Assembly (NCBI GenBank): GCA_009733775.1
Contig: WOGZ01000196.1
Span: 1 to 64,000 of the forward strand
Length of the DNA stretch: 64,000 nucleotides
Direction of reading: 5' to 3'
Source of the DNA: Alectoria sarmentosa
Taxonomy: Eukaryota; Ascomycota; Lecanoromycetes; Lecanorales; Parmeliaceae
In this document: one piece after another, positions 41,035 to 53,140 of the stretch
Numbering within the stretch: the first letter of the stretch is position 1
Layout of the letters: each line of letters starts with the position of its first letter
Translations under genes and position numbers: made by a program
Notes under the pieces: generated by a model
Seen by the model: only the letters and a program-made list of their open reading frames with translations
Database searches by the model: none
Told to the model about the DNA's origin: nothing

Positions 41035-41606
41035 GATCGACATGAGCATTTTTGACCAGGGAGGAGACGGAGCGGAAGGTACCTGTACGGGATAGCGCGG
41101 AGCTACTTTTCATGCTCGTCTGCAAAAGAACTCTTTAGCAAGGGGTTTGTTGTGAATAAAGCAATTCTTTGAGTCTGGACATCCCATGTCTCTGGTTCCA
41201 CATACCCCCTTCAATCATGACACCTTTTGTTTGGGCGCTGTCACATTGAAGTGTATCTGTAGCTATGCTGAATTTGTCCTCAGTAAGTACAAATCAATAT
41301 GTTCAGTTCTCAAAACTTCGGAAAGGCTTGTTAGAAGCATAAAAGACTCTTATGCAGTAGTGCGAAAAGACGCCAGGCCAGGTTGAATAGGTTGAATTCG
41401 CACAACGTTCTGTAGTGTCAAGCCAAGTTGCTGAATTTCAGATTATGCAAAAAAAGGACACTGCGATAGCCGCATACTTGAAGAAACACCTACAGTGAAG
41501 ATACATTTCGCAGCGAGGCTCCAGGCTCTCAACATATATGCTTGATCGTCTCACCATCATTTAAAGCCTTCGGCCATGATTTGAGCAAAGTTATGTTCTG
41601 CGTTCT
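41035..41606. other. intergenic region between two convergent genes
   Basis: About 570 bp between two stop codons, presumably holding both 3' UTRs. 'aataaa' at 41156-41161 is a possible polyadenylation signal for the plus-strand gene. No other feature seen. Confidence 0.5.
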
Positions 41607-43370
41607 TCAACTGCTCATGCCCTCCATTGGACAAGTGTGTTCCCCAGGCTCGCACTCCTCACAAGTCCTCACAACACACAGTTGGCATGACGGTCTGAGA
41701 CCAGCTTCGACCGCTTGTCCACATCTTGAACAGAAGCCCAACTCCACAGCCTTACCCGTAAGATATGCCGAGACATCTCGACGATGAGCGATGCTGTCAG
41801 GGCCAAAGACCTTCGTGCGGAGTTCCTCTTCTGATGTCATTACCACGTCCATCGTAGGGAACCAGCGGACATACTTGCCTGCGTTTGCTCCCATTACGGG
41901 GTAGGTGATGCGAGCCTGGTCTTCGACTCGCAGATAGATCAAGCTGTGTAAGCCACCTATGAGGGATGACTTGATACCCTCCGATTCGATGAACTTGCGA
42001 AGTGTATGACCAATTTTAGAGGCACGCTGCGGCCATTGCTCCTTTTCCGCAAGGGCTATCGTTCCCCATGAGGTGAGCAGGGTTGCTGCAGGTGCCATCT
42101 CGGTGAGGCGCTCTTGCCATTGAAGGGCAATGAACAATCGTTCTTCGGGATCGGCAATTCCCAATTTTTGCATGTTGATGCCTCGCCAGTCGACGGCAAT
42201 GCCGTTTGTTTTCACAGCTTTCCCGAACAGCACAAGATCAGGAACTCCATGGTTCTGATATTGGGGCAATTGATAAGCGAATGGTGCGCCGCAACGAATT
42301 GCTGTTAAAGCTTCATCAACAATGAGTATCAAATTATGCCTTTCGCAAGCCCTTAACAGGTGCCTCCAGGCTGTCGGGCTGATGACGACTCCGTCACGAG
42401 CGCGAACAATCTCTGCAATCAGTGCCACACATCCTATTCGTTTGGCTCTTCTCACCTGGTCGTCGATCTTAGCTGCATTATGAGTCTTAATGACAATTGG
42501 GGTTTTCCCATTAGCCAGAGGCCTGACGAAATCCAGTACAGAGTTGTGTGCTAGAGGTCCATACCCTGCTCCATAAGAGCCCTCTAGGATTGCGACGCAA
42601 GGGTTGGCTTTATCACCTTCTCCGAGAAAAGGATTGCTCTCGCTTGTAGAGTGACGAGAGCCCAGATGAGATATCAGACTTGTTAAAAGCGTAGGGCTTG
42701 AAGCATCACTCACGTGGCCGTGCAGACTAATCGGTTCCGCCGTAAAGAATCGCCGAAATATCTCGCGGTACTGGTCGCCAATGTTGTGGATATGATGCTG
42801 GAGCATTGTTGGCGACTTATTCAAGAGAGCCCAGTATCTACCAACATCTTGGTCAGTACTATTAAAGACCGGATTCTTGCGAGTTAGAAACGACCCAAAC
42901 GAATGATGAAAATCGAGATCAGGAAACTCCTCTGGACACCACTCTCTGCGAATATCCTTGATGGTGCGTGTCGAATCAAGCAACTCGCTGTGATCCGTGG
43001 TATAGTGAAGATGGATTGTATCGATCGTTTTAGCAAGGAACTTACAGCAGCAAATAAGGCATGTTTCAAGAAGGCTCAGCGGCTTGCCTGCCTCGTCTTT
43101 ACCAGAACAGAGGCTGCAGTGTTTGGCAAACAGGACTTGCTCTTCAGGTTGAAATTCGCTTTCGCTGCAATGACGACCGCAGTGAGGACAATGCTGCTGG
43201 CTCGAGCGAAGGCTATAGTATTTACGCTTATCATTCCGTTGCAATGTGTTCCTTGGAATCCTGCTTGAAGAAGGTCGCTCTTTTTGTTTCGATACTAAGC
43301 GATAGGATTTTTCACGGTCCCGCCGCGTACGTTCGTCATGCTTTCGGGAGTCCCACTTCACAATAGCCAT
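41607..43370 (-). CDS. PLP-dependent class III aminotransferase-like protein with terminal zinc-binding motifs
   Basis: Single exon, 587 residues. The central part follows the class III (fold type I) aminotransferase plan: EGSYGAGYGPLAHN near 263, the PLP-pyridine Asp in VDEALTAIRCG (Asp352), and PDLVLFGKAVKTNG with Lys384 at the place of the Schiff-base lysine. Before it lie CPHCGRHC (61-68), CSLC (85-88) and a CLICCC..HLHY..H set (104-127), which look like zinc fingers. After it comes a Cys-rich tail with CSRCG, CQLC, CEEC and a final C in the last 45 residues. The combination suggests a protein tethered to a partner or nucleic acid and not a plain metabolic enzyme. Whether it still transaminates is open. 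The start ATG is the first in frame. Confidence 0.8.
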   Translation of the reverse strand: MAIVKWDSRKHDERTRRDREKSYRLVSKQKERPSSSRIPRNTLQRNDKRKYYSLRSSQQHCPHCGRHCSESEFQPEEQVLFAKHCSLCSGKDEAGKPLSLLETCLICCCKFLAKTIDTIHLHYTTDHSELLDSTRTIKDIRREWCPEEFPDLDFHHSFGSFLTRKNPVFNSTDQDVGRYWALLNKSPTMLQHHIHNIGDQYREIFRRFFTAEPISLHGHVSDASSPTLLTSLISHLGSRHSTSESNPFLGEGDKANPCVAILEGSYGAGYGPLAHNSVLDFVRPLANGKTPIVIKTHNAAKIDDQVRRAKRIGCVALIAEIVRARDGVVISPTAWRHLLRACERHNLILIVDEALTAIRCGAPFAYQLPQYQNHGVPDLVLFGKAVKTNGIAVDWRGINMQKLGIADPEERLFIALQWQERLTEMAPAATLLTSWGTIALAEKEQWPQRASKIGHTLRKFIESEGIKSSLIGGLHSLIYLRVEDQARITYPVMGANAGKYVRWFPTMDVVMTSEEELRTKVFGPDSIAHRRDVSAYLTGKAVELGFCSRCGQAVEAGLRPSCQLCVVRTCEECEPGEHTCPMEGMSS

Positions 43371-44745
43371 TACGTCTGTATATTACGTCTGTATAAATTG
43401 AGGACTGTATGTCAATTTGGTGCAAAAAGTCTTGTTGGTACCAAAAGATGATAGGATTTCGCAGCCATCACTTGATTCAGGATTAGTCGTCTCATTGGGT
43501 CAGCGACTGTAGTCTTGTCATTTGACTCAAAACAAAGAAAAGTTACAAATTTAGTATCGATGGCTTTGTTCTCATCACAACCTTCGAGTCGGGAACTATA
43601 CGCGTTGTATGCTAGTCGAAGCAACAAAGCAGATCTTTGTTGAACTATTTAAGTCCATTGACAAATTATAAAGGATTGGTTCGGATTCGAGAAGGGACGT
43701 GATACAGGTAAGATTGAGACACTTCATTCTGTTGTATTGAGCAGATCGTTTGCATGATAGCGCTTAGGCGTTCGAGGGTAGATAAATTAGCGGTCGCCAT
43801 ACACCAAAAGCTGCGGAGGGAACATGACTAGTAGAAGGCCTAGTCATCAGAAGTTTTTCTCGTTTCAATCAAAGGACTTCTCATGTTGAGACCAACGTAA
43901 AGCGTACGCAACGTCGGGACGCATTGCAGAGCTGGATCATTGCAAAGGTAGATGAGAGGTCTTGAAGAGGCTATTGCTCTTATACACTAGAGGTCTGAAG
44001 TCTCACTAGATCGCAGTGATTTATCTTTGACGTTAATCAGATGGGATTTCGGAAGATGGGGACGAATTCACAGGGAATGGCGCTGCAACCGGTACCATAT
44101 TTGCCCAGACGGAAAGCACCAACCCTGCTTACTTCTTAATTCCCCCATGTTTCTCGTATCATCATGCTGCTATGCCGTATTGAGTAGAGGGTTTAGCGAC
44201 GTGTGATGTCAGATGTGACGACAGCCTGCCCCCGGAGCTTGCAACCTTTCGAGTTGGACGTGAAGTCCAAAGCTGAACATTGTTGAAATATGATGATGGG
44301 ATGCAATGTTAAGGATGGATTGATTATTCTCCCAAAGCTCCCCTGGAGCAGTCCTTTATACAGTAGAAAAGTATGTGGCTGGCATGGCAACAGGCCGGAG
44401 AAGGCTGGGAACCAACCATTCTTTCAACAAACATTATGAGCAACAACGTGTTGATCTAAGGTTCAAATTGGATATGAATGCCGAAATTGAATCTTCCGCT
44501 CAACAAAGTGTTGCTCCAAGGACTCCGGCGAACAATGTAAGGACCAATTGAAAGATTTATCGATTTCGGGCATGAAATTCTCGCGCTAACCCCACAAGGC
44601 TTAGGCTACGGGTTAGGGGTTTCATGGATCACCTGCCGCCTGAGAAGTCGTACAGTCTTGATAACTCAATCACTCCTAAGTACTACAACATTTCTGTAGC
44701 AGAGCACGAGCCTTGTTGGAGTTGGATCTTTGTGAAGCCATCGCA
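43371..44745. other. 1.4-kb intergenic region
   Basis: Only short frames on both strands. It separates the divergently transcribed genes at 41607 (-) and 44746 (+) and so should hold both promoters. No individual element could be supported. Confidence 0.55.
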
Positions 44746-46432
44746 ATGTACAACTCATCCTGCCAGTCAAGGTCACCGCCACTACCACGGACACCATCGC
44801 CTTTGAATCCTTTTCTAGCTCTCGCACCGGAGCTCAAGCAGACCGTCTTCTCTTTCCTCCCAGATGTCTCTGCCTTGCGATCCGTCATTCTCACCTGCTC
44901 CTCTTTCTACCACTCCTTTTTCGACGCCGAGTCTGTTCTCCTCACTAGAGTCCTTCACAACCAAATCCATCCAGACCTGACCACCAATGCTCTCGCGGCA
45001 TTCCACTCCTCGAGACTAGGACCTACGGCTCATACTTGGAGTAAGGACAAGGTGCGGGAGATCCTCACCACCTACGATCATGATCAACCCTCCTGTCTCG
45101 CTCAACACAAGTGGAATTTCCAAGACGCTCTGTCCTTCAGCAGTCTCCACAGACATGTTCGACACTTTGCAGACACTTTCGCTTCCTCTACACTTGCTCT
45201 TTTCCTAGAGGATACCACACGAGAACGTGACCAAGGACAACCATCGCCAACGGAACAGCATCGCATTGAACGGACATTTTACCGGTTCGAGTTGTATTGC
45301 AACCTATTCCGAACACGCATGCCAATTGATCGCAAAGCGTCTCACAATCACACCATTTCCTATTCAGTGGAAGGATTTAGTCTGGAGGAAGAACGCGAAA
45401 TATTCTTTTCTCGGTTCCCGGTCTGGGAGAATGAACAATTGGCCTGTGTTCATGATTATCTGTCTAGTCGCTTGTCTATACGTACGAACCCCGCCGAGTC
45501 CAGTATCAAGGGTTACACTGCTAACAGATCCAGCGTTCAATAACGTCGCAGAGCATGACATACTTTGGGGGAAGCTCAGAATCCCCTGGGCTGATGACTG
45601 TATTTACCCGCATCACCCCTGGAAGGAGCGCTTCCTTGTACGGGGCCTTGCGTACATCCGTCGACTCGACACTGCATCTACCTATGCTGAACGCTGCACG
45701 CTTCTTGACTGGGAGTCACCGCGCGAAGATCTCTCTCCGTCCCTCGGCTTGAGCGAACTGCACGGAAGGGCATCTTTCAACAAATATAGCCCAGAGGCAA
45801 GGGACAAGATATTGAATCAATCATGTACTGATGATATCGACGCAGGTCCTAAGGATGCAGGGCTATGGGCACACGATGATGGCACACGTCTTTACTATAA
45901 CCTGTTCAACGGGCACCGTACCCTTCGCCAGTGGGGCTATGTCCTATGGGACTCTGCCAGATTGAAGCAATCGGGGCTTCTGGATAGAGCCTGGCACGAC
46001 TGGAGTGTGAAGACACAAAAGGAGGAGGACGACCACGACGAGCGCAATAACCGCTATGAAGAGATGGTCGCTTCATGGAAAGCGAAGTCTCAGATATGGC
46101 GCCTTGGAGGCCGTGGATGGTGGAGTAGTGAGAATGAAAGCTTTGTTCAATTGCCAGCGGGTTCAAATATTCACTGGGAATGTCGTCAAGGAGAGATACC
46201 TACACCTGTCGAAATGGGTCAGAAGCTCCATCAACTAGCACCACTTGTCGAAGTACCCATAACATCAGAAATGACAAGTGGAGACTCCCCGGCGCTGGAA
46301 GATATGCCCACAAATTTGGAAAGCTGGGATAACAACTACATGCGATTGACGGAGGTATGGAAATCATGCCTTATGGATGATGGCAATCCAGCACATGAAA
46401 ACCATCCAAGACTGCAAGCCTGCCATCCTTAA
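44746..46432 (+). CDS. F-box-domain protein (two exons)
   Basis: join(44746..45481, 45528..46432), 546 residues. The 46-bp intron (GTACGA..AACAG) removes a frame break and joins ...YLSSRLSI to HPAFNNVAEHDI. Residues about 21-60 (NPFLALAPELKQTVFSFLPD, then ILTCSSFY) match a divergent F-box. The remainder is alpha-helical and charged, with Trp-rich patches (WRLGGRGWWSS). I recognise the shape as a fungal F-box family with a long C-terminal part of unknown fold. The ATG at 44746 is the first in frame. Alternative 3' splice sites cannot be excluded, but the frame agrees only with this one. Confidence 0.75.
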
Positions 46433-46757
46433 CGGTTGCTTCAAGCTTCACATTCTGGCGCCTGTCGCAAAGTCGTGGACGTACCTGGAGCTTGCGCGCT
46501 TACACTGGAGTGTTCAAGCGCCCTCGTAAATATCTGCGTTTACGATAGTCTACTTGCGCGAGATGTTCGGAAAGATCTCGAAACAAAGCCGCATAGTTGA
46601 TAGGCTCTCAATGATGCGCCTTTGACCCCTACGAGCCGCATCCCTTGAAGCAATCTGTCATTTCCACGTGATTTTGCATACATCCCTTTTCGCAAAGAAA
46701 TTCATCTCATTTTTCAGTCTTTCATTCATTCCGCGTTCAACCCAGATACATTGCACC

Positions 46758-47555
46758 ATGCTTTTCCAACCTTTTCTCATCTTGATTGCATCACTTTACC
46801 TATGCAACGCCACACCTTCGACAACACCACCCCAGACTCTGGTCCCACGAGACGCGGTCACAGACTGCCAAAACGTGACGCTCGGATTCAATGCTTCTTG
46901 CTGGGATCTGATCCCTCGAAGCGTCGGCATGGAGTCCTGGCTGAGTACATGGAACCGCACAACCACCACCTGCAAGCCGGGCGAGCTGTGGGCAAACTGT
47001 TTCATGCGCGAAACGGGAGTCACCACCAACACCACAGCAGGGATACGTTGTGACCTGATTGGAACCGACGTGTGCCCTGAACCAAGTACGGAAGTGCTCG
47101 AGTCTGCATCCGCGGAAGCCAGTTACGGAGTTGCCAGCATCTGGGGTGAGCATGGGAGCCAACATCTGTGATGTAAGAAGATCAGGGAGCTGACATCGCT
47201 CACAGCACTGCAACAATACATGACAACCCTCTACCAGTTTCTCGAAGGAGACCAAGGCTTCCCGCTCATCGATGCCGACTTCCTCAACCAGACGGCTCCC
47301 AGAAGCGCCAAGACCATCCTCATCGACATTCTCAACGAGCTCGGTGATCCGGTAGCCACTCAAATGACAACCATCATCGGATCTCCAGTGCCCATAAAGC
47401 AGGGGACTTTTCTCATCCCGACGGAAGCTCAGGCGCAGCCGATTGTCGGACAGACCGTCGGTTATTTGCTGCAATGGATAATGACGGATTGGATTGACGG
47501 TGGCTTTTCCGCTCTAGCAGTCGAAGGGAATTTGATCTCGATTATTGCAGACTAG
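46758..47555 (+). CDS. secreted cysteine-containing protein (two exons)
   Basis: join(46758..47145, 47206..47555), 245 residues. The 60-bp intron (GTGAGC..CACAG) joins ...GVASIW to ALQQYMTTLYQFLEG. The ATG at 46758 opens a clear signal peptide (MLFQPFLILIASLYLCNA, cleavage likely after CNA). Mature N-terminus: a Thr/Pro-rich linker, then CQNVTLGFNASCWDLI, a Trp-containing segment with CKPGELWANCF, and two more Cys (CDLIGTDVC), suggesting three disulfides. Several Asn-x-Thr/Ser sites suggest glycosylation. The second half has no cysteine and looks amphipathic. The family is one of the uncharacterised secreted families of ascomycetes. The function is unknown; effector or wall roles are guesses. 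Confidence 0.75.
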
Positions 47556-49499
47556 AGGAAATTACAATATCAGCCCTTGTACTGTCAGCTCGAGTTCTAA
47601 TAAGATTGCCTTCGCTTTCTGCATATGAGATGCGCGCAATTCCTCGTGACAAGTTTCACAACCCTTGAAGGTAAAGCACAGTAGTTGTTAGGCTAGATTG
47701 TACGTTCAGCGGGGACTTGGAGCCAGCCATGAACTATGATTTCACGGACACAAGTTTTTGCGTTTATTCAAGGATGGAGGAATTCCTAAATATGGCATAG
47801 GAAAAACTGGGCCCGCGTCTACTCTCCAAGATCTTTCTACCCAGACTCCTCGATTTTCCCAAAATCACCTTTTCCATCCTTCCCACCAGCTCCACAGTCA
47901 TGTATGCCTCGCGTTTTGAGGTAGGTTTGCAGGCATCAGCCTACCGCTTGCTTTTAACTTGGCGCATGCATGTATTCTGGAGATGTATCCCGGAATTGTT
48001 GCAATCTCAGTCTGTAGCTCAAGACCGACAGGAATAAGGTAGGGTCAGTTGAATAAAGTGTGGAAGGCTATGGTGACAGTAAAAACAGGAAGGCAGCAAA
48101 GCAACACCATCGCCGCACTGCCTTTCAAGATCCCTTTCTCGTCGCCGCTCAGTCTATTTCCAAACCAAATCGATAGCTTCCCAATCCTAGTCAATGACAC
48201 TAGATCCAACAGAACATGGGGACATTTTTATATTATCGGAATCATATGGTCTGAGTATGCTTGTGGCCCTGTCAGCCCCGCCACTTTTGAGCCCTCAGCA
48301 TTGACATTGTATTTGGAATCCCTCACGCTCAAAAGACCGGTCCCTCCTGCTGTGAAATTCTTAGTATCCATGCCATGAACACAATCACGGATGAATCGGG
48401 TTGCTGTGAGAGGGACGTCAAGCAGGGGAAGGTTTTGTTGAGAAGCGTCCCATCCAGTGACAACGATCTAGCATGTTGTCAACATGTTCAATGAGGGAAC
48501 CCTCGATGATCCGTCGCAACTCTGGCGATTGCGATGCCCAAGATACGAATGTCAAATGCATAATGGTGTGGAAGGAGAGATTTGATGAGCATGAAAGCGC
48601 AGTCTGCTTTATCAATGGTAGGAAGTAATGCTTGGGGTTGATATAGATGACGAAGCGGGCTTCCAGGCGGGTAAGGCCTATTTCTTATAGACGATGAGAA
48701 ATGACTGCAGGTCTCACACGGTTGAGATTGATTTCCATGCTCTTACTAACTGCTACAGCCGGACCATCGTTTGGGGGCAGAGAAAGCAGTGTGAAGGCCG
48801 CTCAAGAGGACGTAAGGGCACGGAAAAGAAAGAGCTGCGATGATCATAGCTGCGGGAGTAAAGGAAAGTGTTGCACTGAATTCGATCTTGCTTCCATCTG
48901 GAACCTGTTTACATTCTAACGGGCATGCCGCGAGAGCCGAGCTGGGTGAGCTGTCCAATGAAGTTGCGGGAAAGGGGTAAACTCGGCGGTAAGATAAGGT
49001 TGTTTCGTTACCTGACAAGACTTATCGTTGTTCTTCACAAGCTGCGGATGGAGTGTTTCGAAGTTGGGCAGAGAATTTCGATGTAGGCTGGAACCTACAC
49101 GAGGCATGCTCTGCAAAGTGGCGCAGTCTCGGCCTTCGACCTTAAACAAACAAGTTTCAATCAATGTTTAGTATTCAAGATTAGACAGTCTCGAGTACAC
49201 AAAACGGGCTTAGGACTTCCATTGACGCCCTTTGATGGTTGCATTGCCAGCAGCCAGCCACTTGCCGATCAAGCCGGGGATATGAGGCGTTTCAGCTACT
49301 TCGACACAACGCAACGCCAGCCTGGTTTGAGCATTTGTTTCACCGCATGAGTCACTGGACAACGGCAAGAAAACAGAACAGCCAGTATATTCCCCAACAT
49401 ACATATAGGCCGTCGTCTCCCACGCTCCAAGTAGCTCTTCAAAACCACCACAATCCTCGAAGTGCCTAATCCAACATCCGAACATCGTTTTCCGTCGCC
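47556..49499. other. 1.9-kb stretch without a supportable gene
   Basis: Frames are short and overlap on both strands (the longest plus-strand one, 48049-48378, is 109 codons with no domain). CT/AC-rich DNA just before 49500 fits the leader of the next gene. Confidence 0.5.
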
Positions 49500-50804
49500 A
49501 TGAAGCATATCTATCTTCTTCCCGCACTGCTCGCGCCTATCATCACCTTCGCACACCCACTCATAGATCCTGAGCACGAAAGTCCCGTCGAAGTGCGCCA
49601 AGCCGCCGCCGCGCCAAACTCTCCGCCATCTCTGTAAGAGTCACGCATCCCAATCACGCAGCCTCAAACTGCTAACACGAGCAGAAATCCCCTGCCCTAC
49701 GAGACAGATGGCGTGCTCCTAGACGGCACGGTCGTAAACGCCGCCATCAACGTCAACACCGTCAACGAGAGCTGCTGGACCCTCCCCAACATCCAACTCA
49801 TCCAATCCTCCAGCCCCACCTACTTGCCCGATACGTGTCAGATCTGCGGCATGCAGGGCGGGGACGGGCCCGTGGCATGGTACGCGGCCTGGGTGCGGGA
49901 CGCCAACAACAGCGCCGTGGGCAACATGCCCGCCGTCGAGCTCGGACCGGGGACGAGCGTGGGGAAGACGTGGCAGTTCGGGGCTGCTGGGGGATTCTTG
50001 ACCATATTGGTCCTGCCGGGTGAGCATCCCACGTCCGCATCTGCCGTGTCTATGATGTGGGGAGATGAGCCCGAGCCGCAAATGTATTTCGACCCCATCG
50101 GGACGGATTCAACCGATTGTTCTTTGCAAGGTGATGCGCAGGACGGCAGTGTGACTTACTTCCAGTGCCACTTTGATTGCGGGCTCGCTCTTGATCCGAA
50201 CACCCGACGTTCGCTAGATAGGGCACATCCAGAGCGCGAGTACCTGGAAGGTGACAGCCCCTCGGCCTACCGTCAGCAACCGAGGCAAGTTGAGAAGCGT
50301 TTGCCTCATCCTTCAATGTAAAGACTTAACCTCTACTTCTGCACCTTGTGGCTAATGACAAATACCAGGGTTCCTCACCCAGCTGATGATGATACTGTGC
50401 TCTTGGATCGCACCGACGCCGTTGTCATTCCTAGCCCAGGTAAAAGCGCAAAAGCTACACCCCTCCATGAACCAAACACCACCGACGTCACCATCCACAC
50501 CCGCCAGGCCCCCCTTGGCGCCGGTAACGACTCCGGTATCTCAGTCAGCACCTACGCCGGTGAGAACTGTCAAGGGGATGAAGGATTTACAAACCAAAAA
50601 TTACTTTACAACGTCGAACTCGCACACGCCCTACAGTCTTATAGATTGAGTAGCGATCTGGGCCCTGACGATATGCTGGGTTACTCGACTGCTACCCCCT
50701 GTTCGGACTCCTTTTTTGCTCTGGGAGCTCAAGATATAACGCAAGGCTGCCATACGCTTCCGGAAGAGGCAAACTGCATGGCAATTTGGGTCTCATCGGG
50801 GTAG
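49500..50804 (+). CDS. secreted two-part cysteine-containing protein (three exons)
   Basis: join(49500..49633, 49685..50317, 50369..50804), 400 residues. Both introns are 51 bp with GT-AG ends, the second with a good branch sequence (GCTAAT). Exon 1 encodes a signal peptide (MKHIYLLPALLAPIITFAHP). Part one (about 45-230) has CWTLPNIQLI, CQICGMQG and further Cys and ends in Arg-rich sequence with KR (EKRLPHP), a possible Kex2 site. Part two (about 230-400) has VSTYAGENCQGDEG and a set of Cys at CSDSFFALG, GCHTLP and NCMAIWV. This recalls small secreted proteins of ascomycetes and may be a separate domain. No enzyme motif was seen. The processing of one precursor into two proteins is inference. 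Confidence 0.7.
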
Positions 50805-51339
50805 CGGACAGTTCGGATGGATGACTTGGCGAGGCAGGCTTCGTGGCAGGAGCAGATTATTGAATGCAGTTCTTCTTTTGCAACTCCCTGCACGCATTTT
50901 CTCAATCATTTCAATGATCATGCGACCTATATCCTATCAGCTGGGTATCTGCAATCTTCCTTGCTTGATCGTGCCGTCATGACCATCAACCCAAGCTAAC
51001 TTGCATTCATAAGTGCTCATTCATCCATCACAAGTAACAATCTTTGCCGGACGCATCTCCACGAGCTCTTCGTATCTCTCTCCTAGTAAAGGAAAACATG
51101 TTTTTCAAATCTTTCTTCACTTTACGACCAACTCCACCATTGCACCCATACTCCCATTCGTTGTGCGCGTGAGTCCACCCCTCGCCAGATCTCTTAATCT
51201 TCAACATCCTCTTCCCATCCTCCCCATCTCGTAGTGTGGCACACATTCGTGGCTACCGCAGCTGAAGCCTCCCCCTGCTGGCTTGTGCAAATGACCTTTG
51301 CCGTATCTAGGCTGATTTTCTTCGAAATATTCGATACCT

Positions 51340-53140
51340 TCGGCAGGATCAGGATGTCAGAGGAGTTTGTCGAGTCTGGGACGCGCCAAACAATCTTTCG
51401 ATCCGTAGCCCCGAAGGGATCGGATTTAGGATGTCGGATTTGCCGGCTCCATGCCTACGCATCGATTGGGCAATTCCAACACCATGTGCTGACAGGTCTC
51501 TTGCAACATATCGGATACAGATAGCTTATACTCTTGCAGCTTGTTGTACAAGTTTTCCAGCAACGGGAGAATAAACGTATTGAACATGCGGTTGTCGGCA
51601 GTGTCCACTTCATCCCCTAGCCATGGCAGGACCGACTGTGCTTCTCATCCATGATGCGCAGACAAAGATTGGCAGTAAAAGCTGAGTACTCGATCTACGA
51701 GTTTTGTCTCATCATAGAAATCGAAGGCTTTGTAGGCCTTTAAGTCGGTGTACAGGTACGGTTACTTCTGTGCTGCAATGGTACCTGTCTAATAAAGGTA
51801 GAACGCTATCGTAAAACCACTTAGCATCAAAATTCGTACCGGAAAGAGGAACCTACTGCTCCTTTGCCATGACTTGCCCATAAATGTTCAAGACACCCAC
51901 TACCTGAGGTGCGTCTTTCAGGTGTGAGTCGCGTGGCGCACTCGAGGATCTTTTCAACATTCGCTTTCTCCCATGTCTTGAATTGAGGCAGCTCGGTCGG
52001 TGTCACAATTTTGACCTGCTTTCCTTCGTAGTGGGATTTTTGATCGTGATCATGTCCTGATAGATCTTTTACTCAAATGAGGTAAGCTCGTTCAGACGAT
52101 TCACAACTGTGATTAGGCCTACAGACCACGATTCGACGATCCTGCTTGTTGCTCACTTCGGTTCGACCTCGCGGAATGGAAATGTGTGAAGAGCTTCTGG
52201 CATTGCTTTGTGTATTTGCCATCCAGGCAGCAAGCTAGGACTTCCTCTGACGGCTGCAAGTAGCAGATGAGAATCATTGAGTGCATTACAGGCCTTGAGC
52301 GCCGAGGCCATGAGGTCCTCACATCTATACCGATCGGTATCTCGCATGATAGGCTTTCGCTTCGACGCGTGCAGACTCTGATTATTGAATTTCTGTATGC
52401 TTGCGTTGTGTCACGTTTTGGATTTCCGACAACTCTATTGACCCATCGCACAATGCTGTCAATATGTAGATTGGTAGATAAGAAATCCAGTTCAAAGCCG
52501 AATTCCATGAGGATTGCAGCCTCCAAAAATCAGCTGGAAGAGCTTTCCACGGAGTTGAAATGGCTGAACCAATTGTGTCGTGATAAAAATGCATCGCGTC
52601 CACGCCTTCGTTACCAGTCTCTTCCGTAGTCACTTCATCAGGATTGCGATCGAAGGGCCGTATATGATGTATTCATTGTTTCTCACTGTTGGAAACGCAG
52701 ACCAGATCCACCTAGATCCAGCGACGACGACATCCTACGGGGCCATCTTACCCTAGGGACACTCTTCCAAGTACCGAACGAGCCTCACGGCCCTTTACTT
52801 TCCCTCGCGTTCGGCAAGCGTCGCCTTCTGCAGGGGACTAATGGCGAGCAGAACCGCTCTTCCACCATCCTCTTTATCTATCTTTTAGGCTCTTAATGAT
52901 AACAGGGTCTGCCAGATCGCTTTCTTTGCACGTGGAGAAGACTTGACGGGGAATGACTTCACAGTCCACGTAGCCCCAAACACCATGCGCCATATGGTAC
53001 TCGGATTCATGTAGATATGCGTCGAAAAAAAGAACTTAGATGGATTCATGACCTGCGATATCAAGAATACTCCGACTTAGATCGTGAAACCTGATTTTGA
53101 ATTTCCTTACAACTTTGAAGATTTGCGTAAGCAGATATGC
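51340..53140 (-). pseudogene. decayed minus-strand gene of unknown family
   Basis: On the minus strand, stretches of protein-like sequence follow one another in order but in shifting frames and with stops. Near 52890-53010 reads GVWGYVDCEVIPRQVFST, at 52380-52630 and 52120-52520 lie long frames, at 51950-52060 reads KIVTPTELPQFKTWEKAN, and at 51850-51900 reads NIYGQVMAKEQ. Base composition is normal, so decay went by frameshift and point mutation and not heavy RIP. No family could be named. Introns alone cannot explain so many breaks, but a partly functional spliced gene is not ruled out. Confidence 0.5.
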
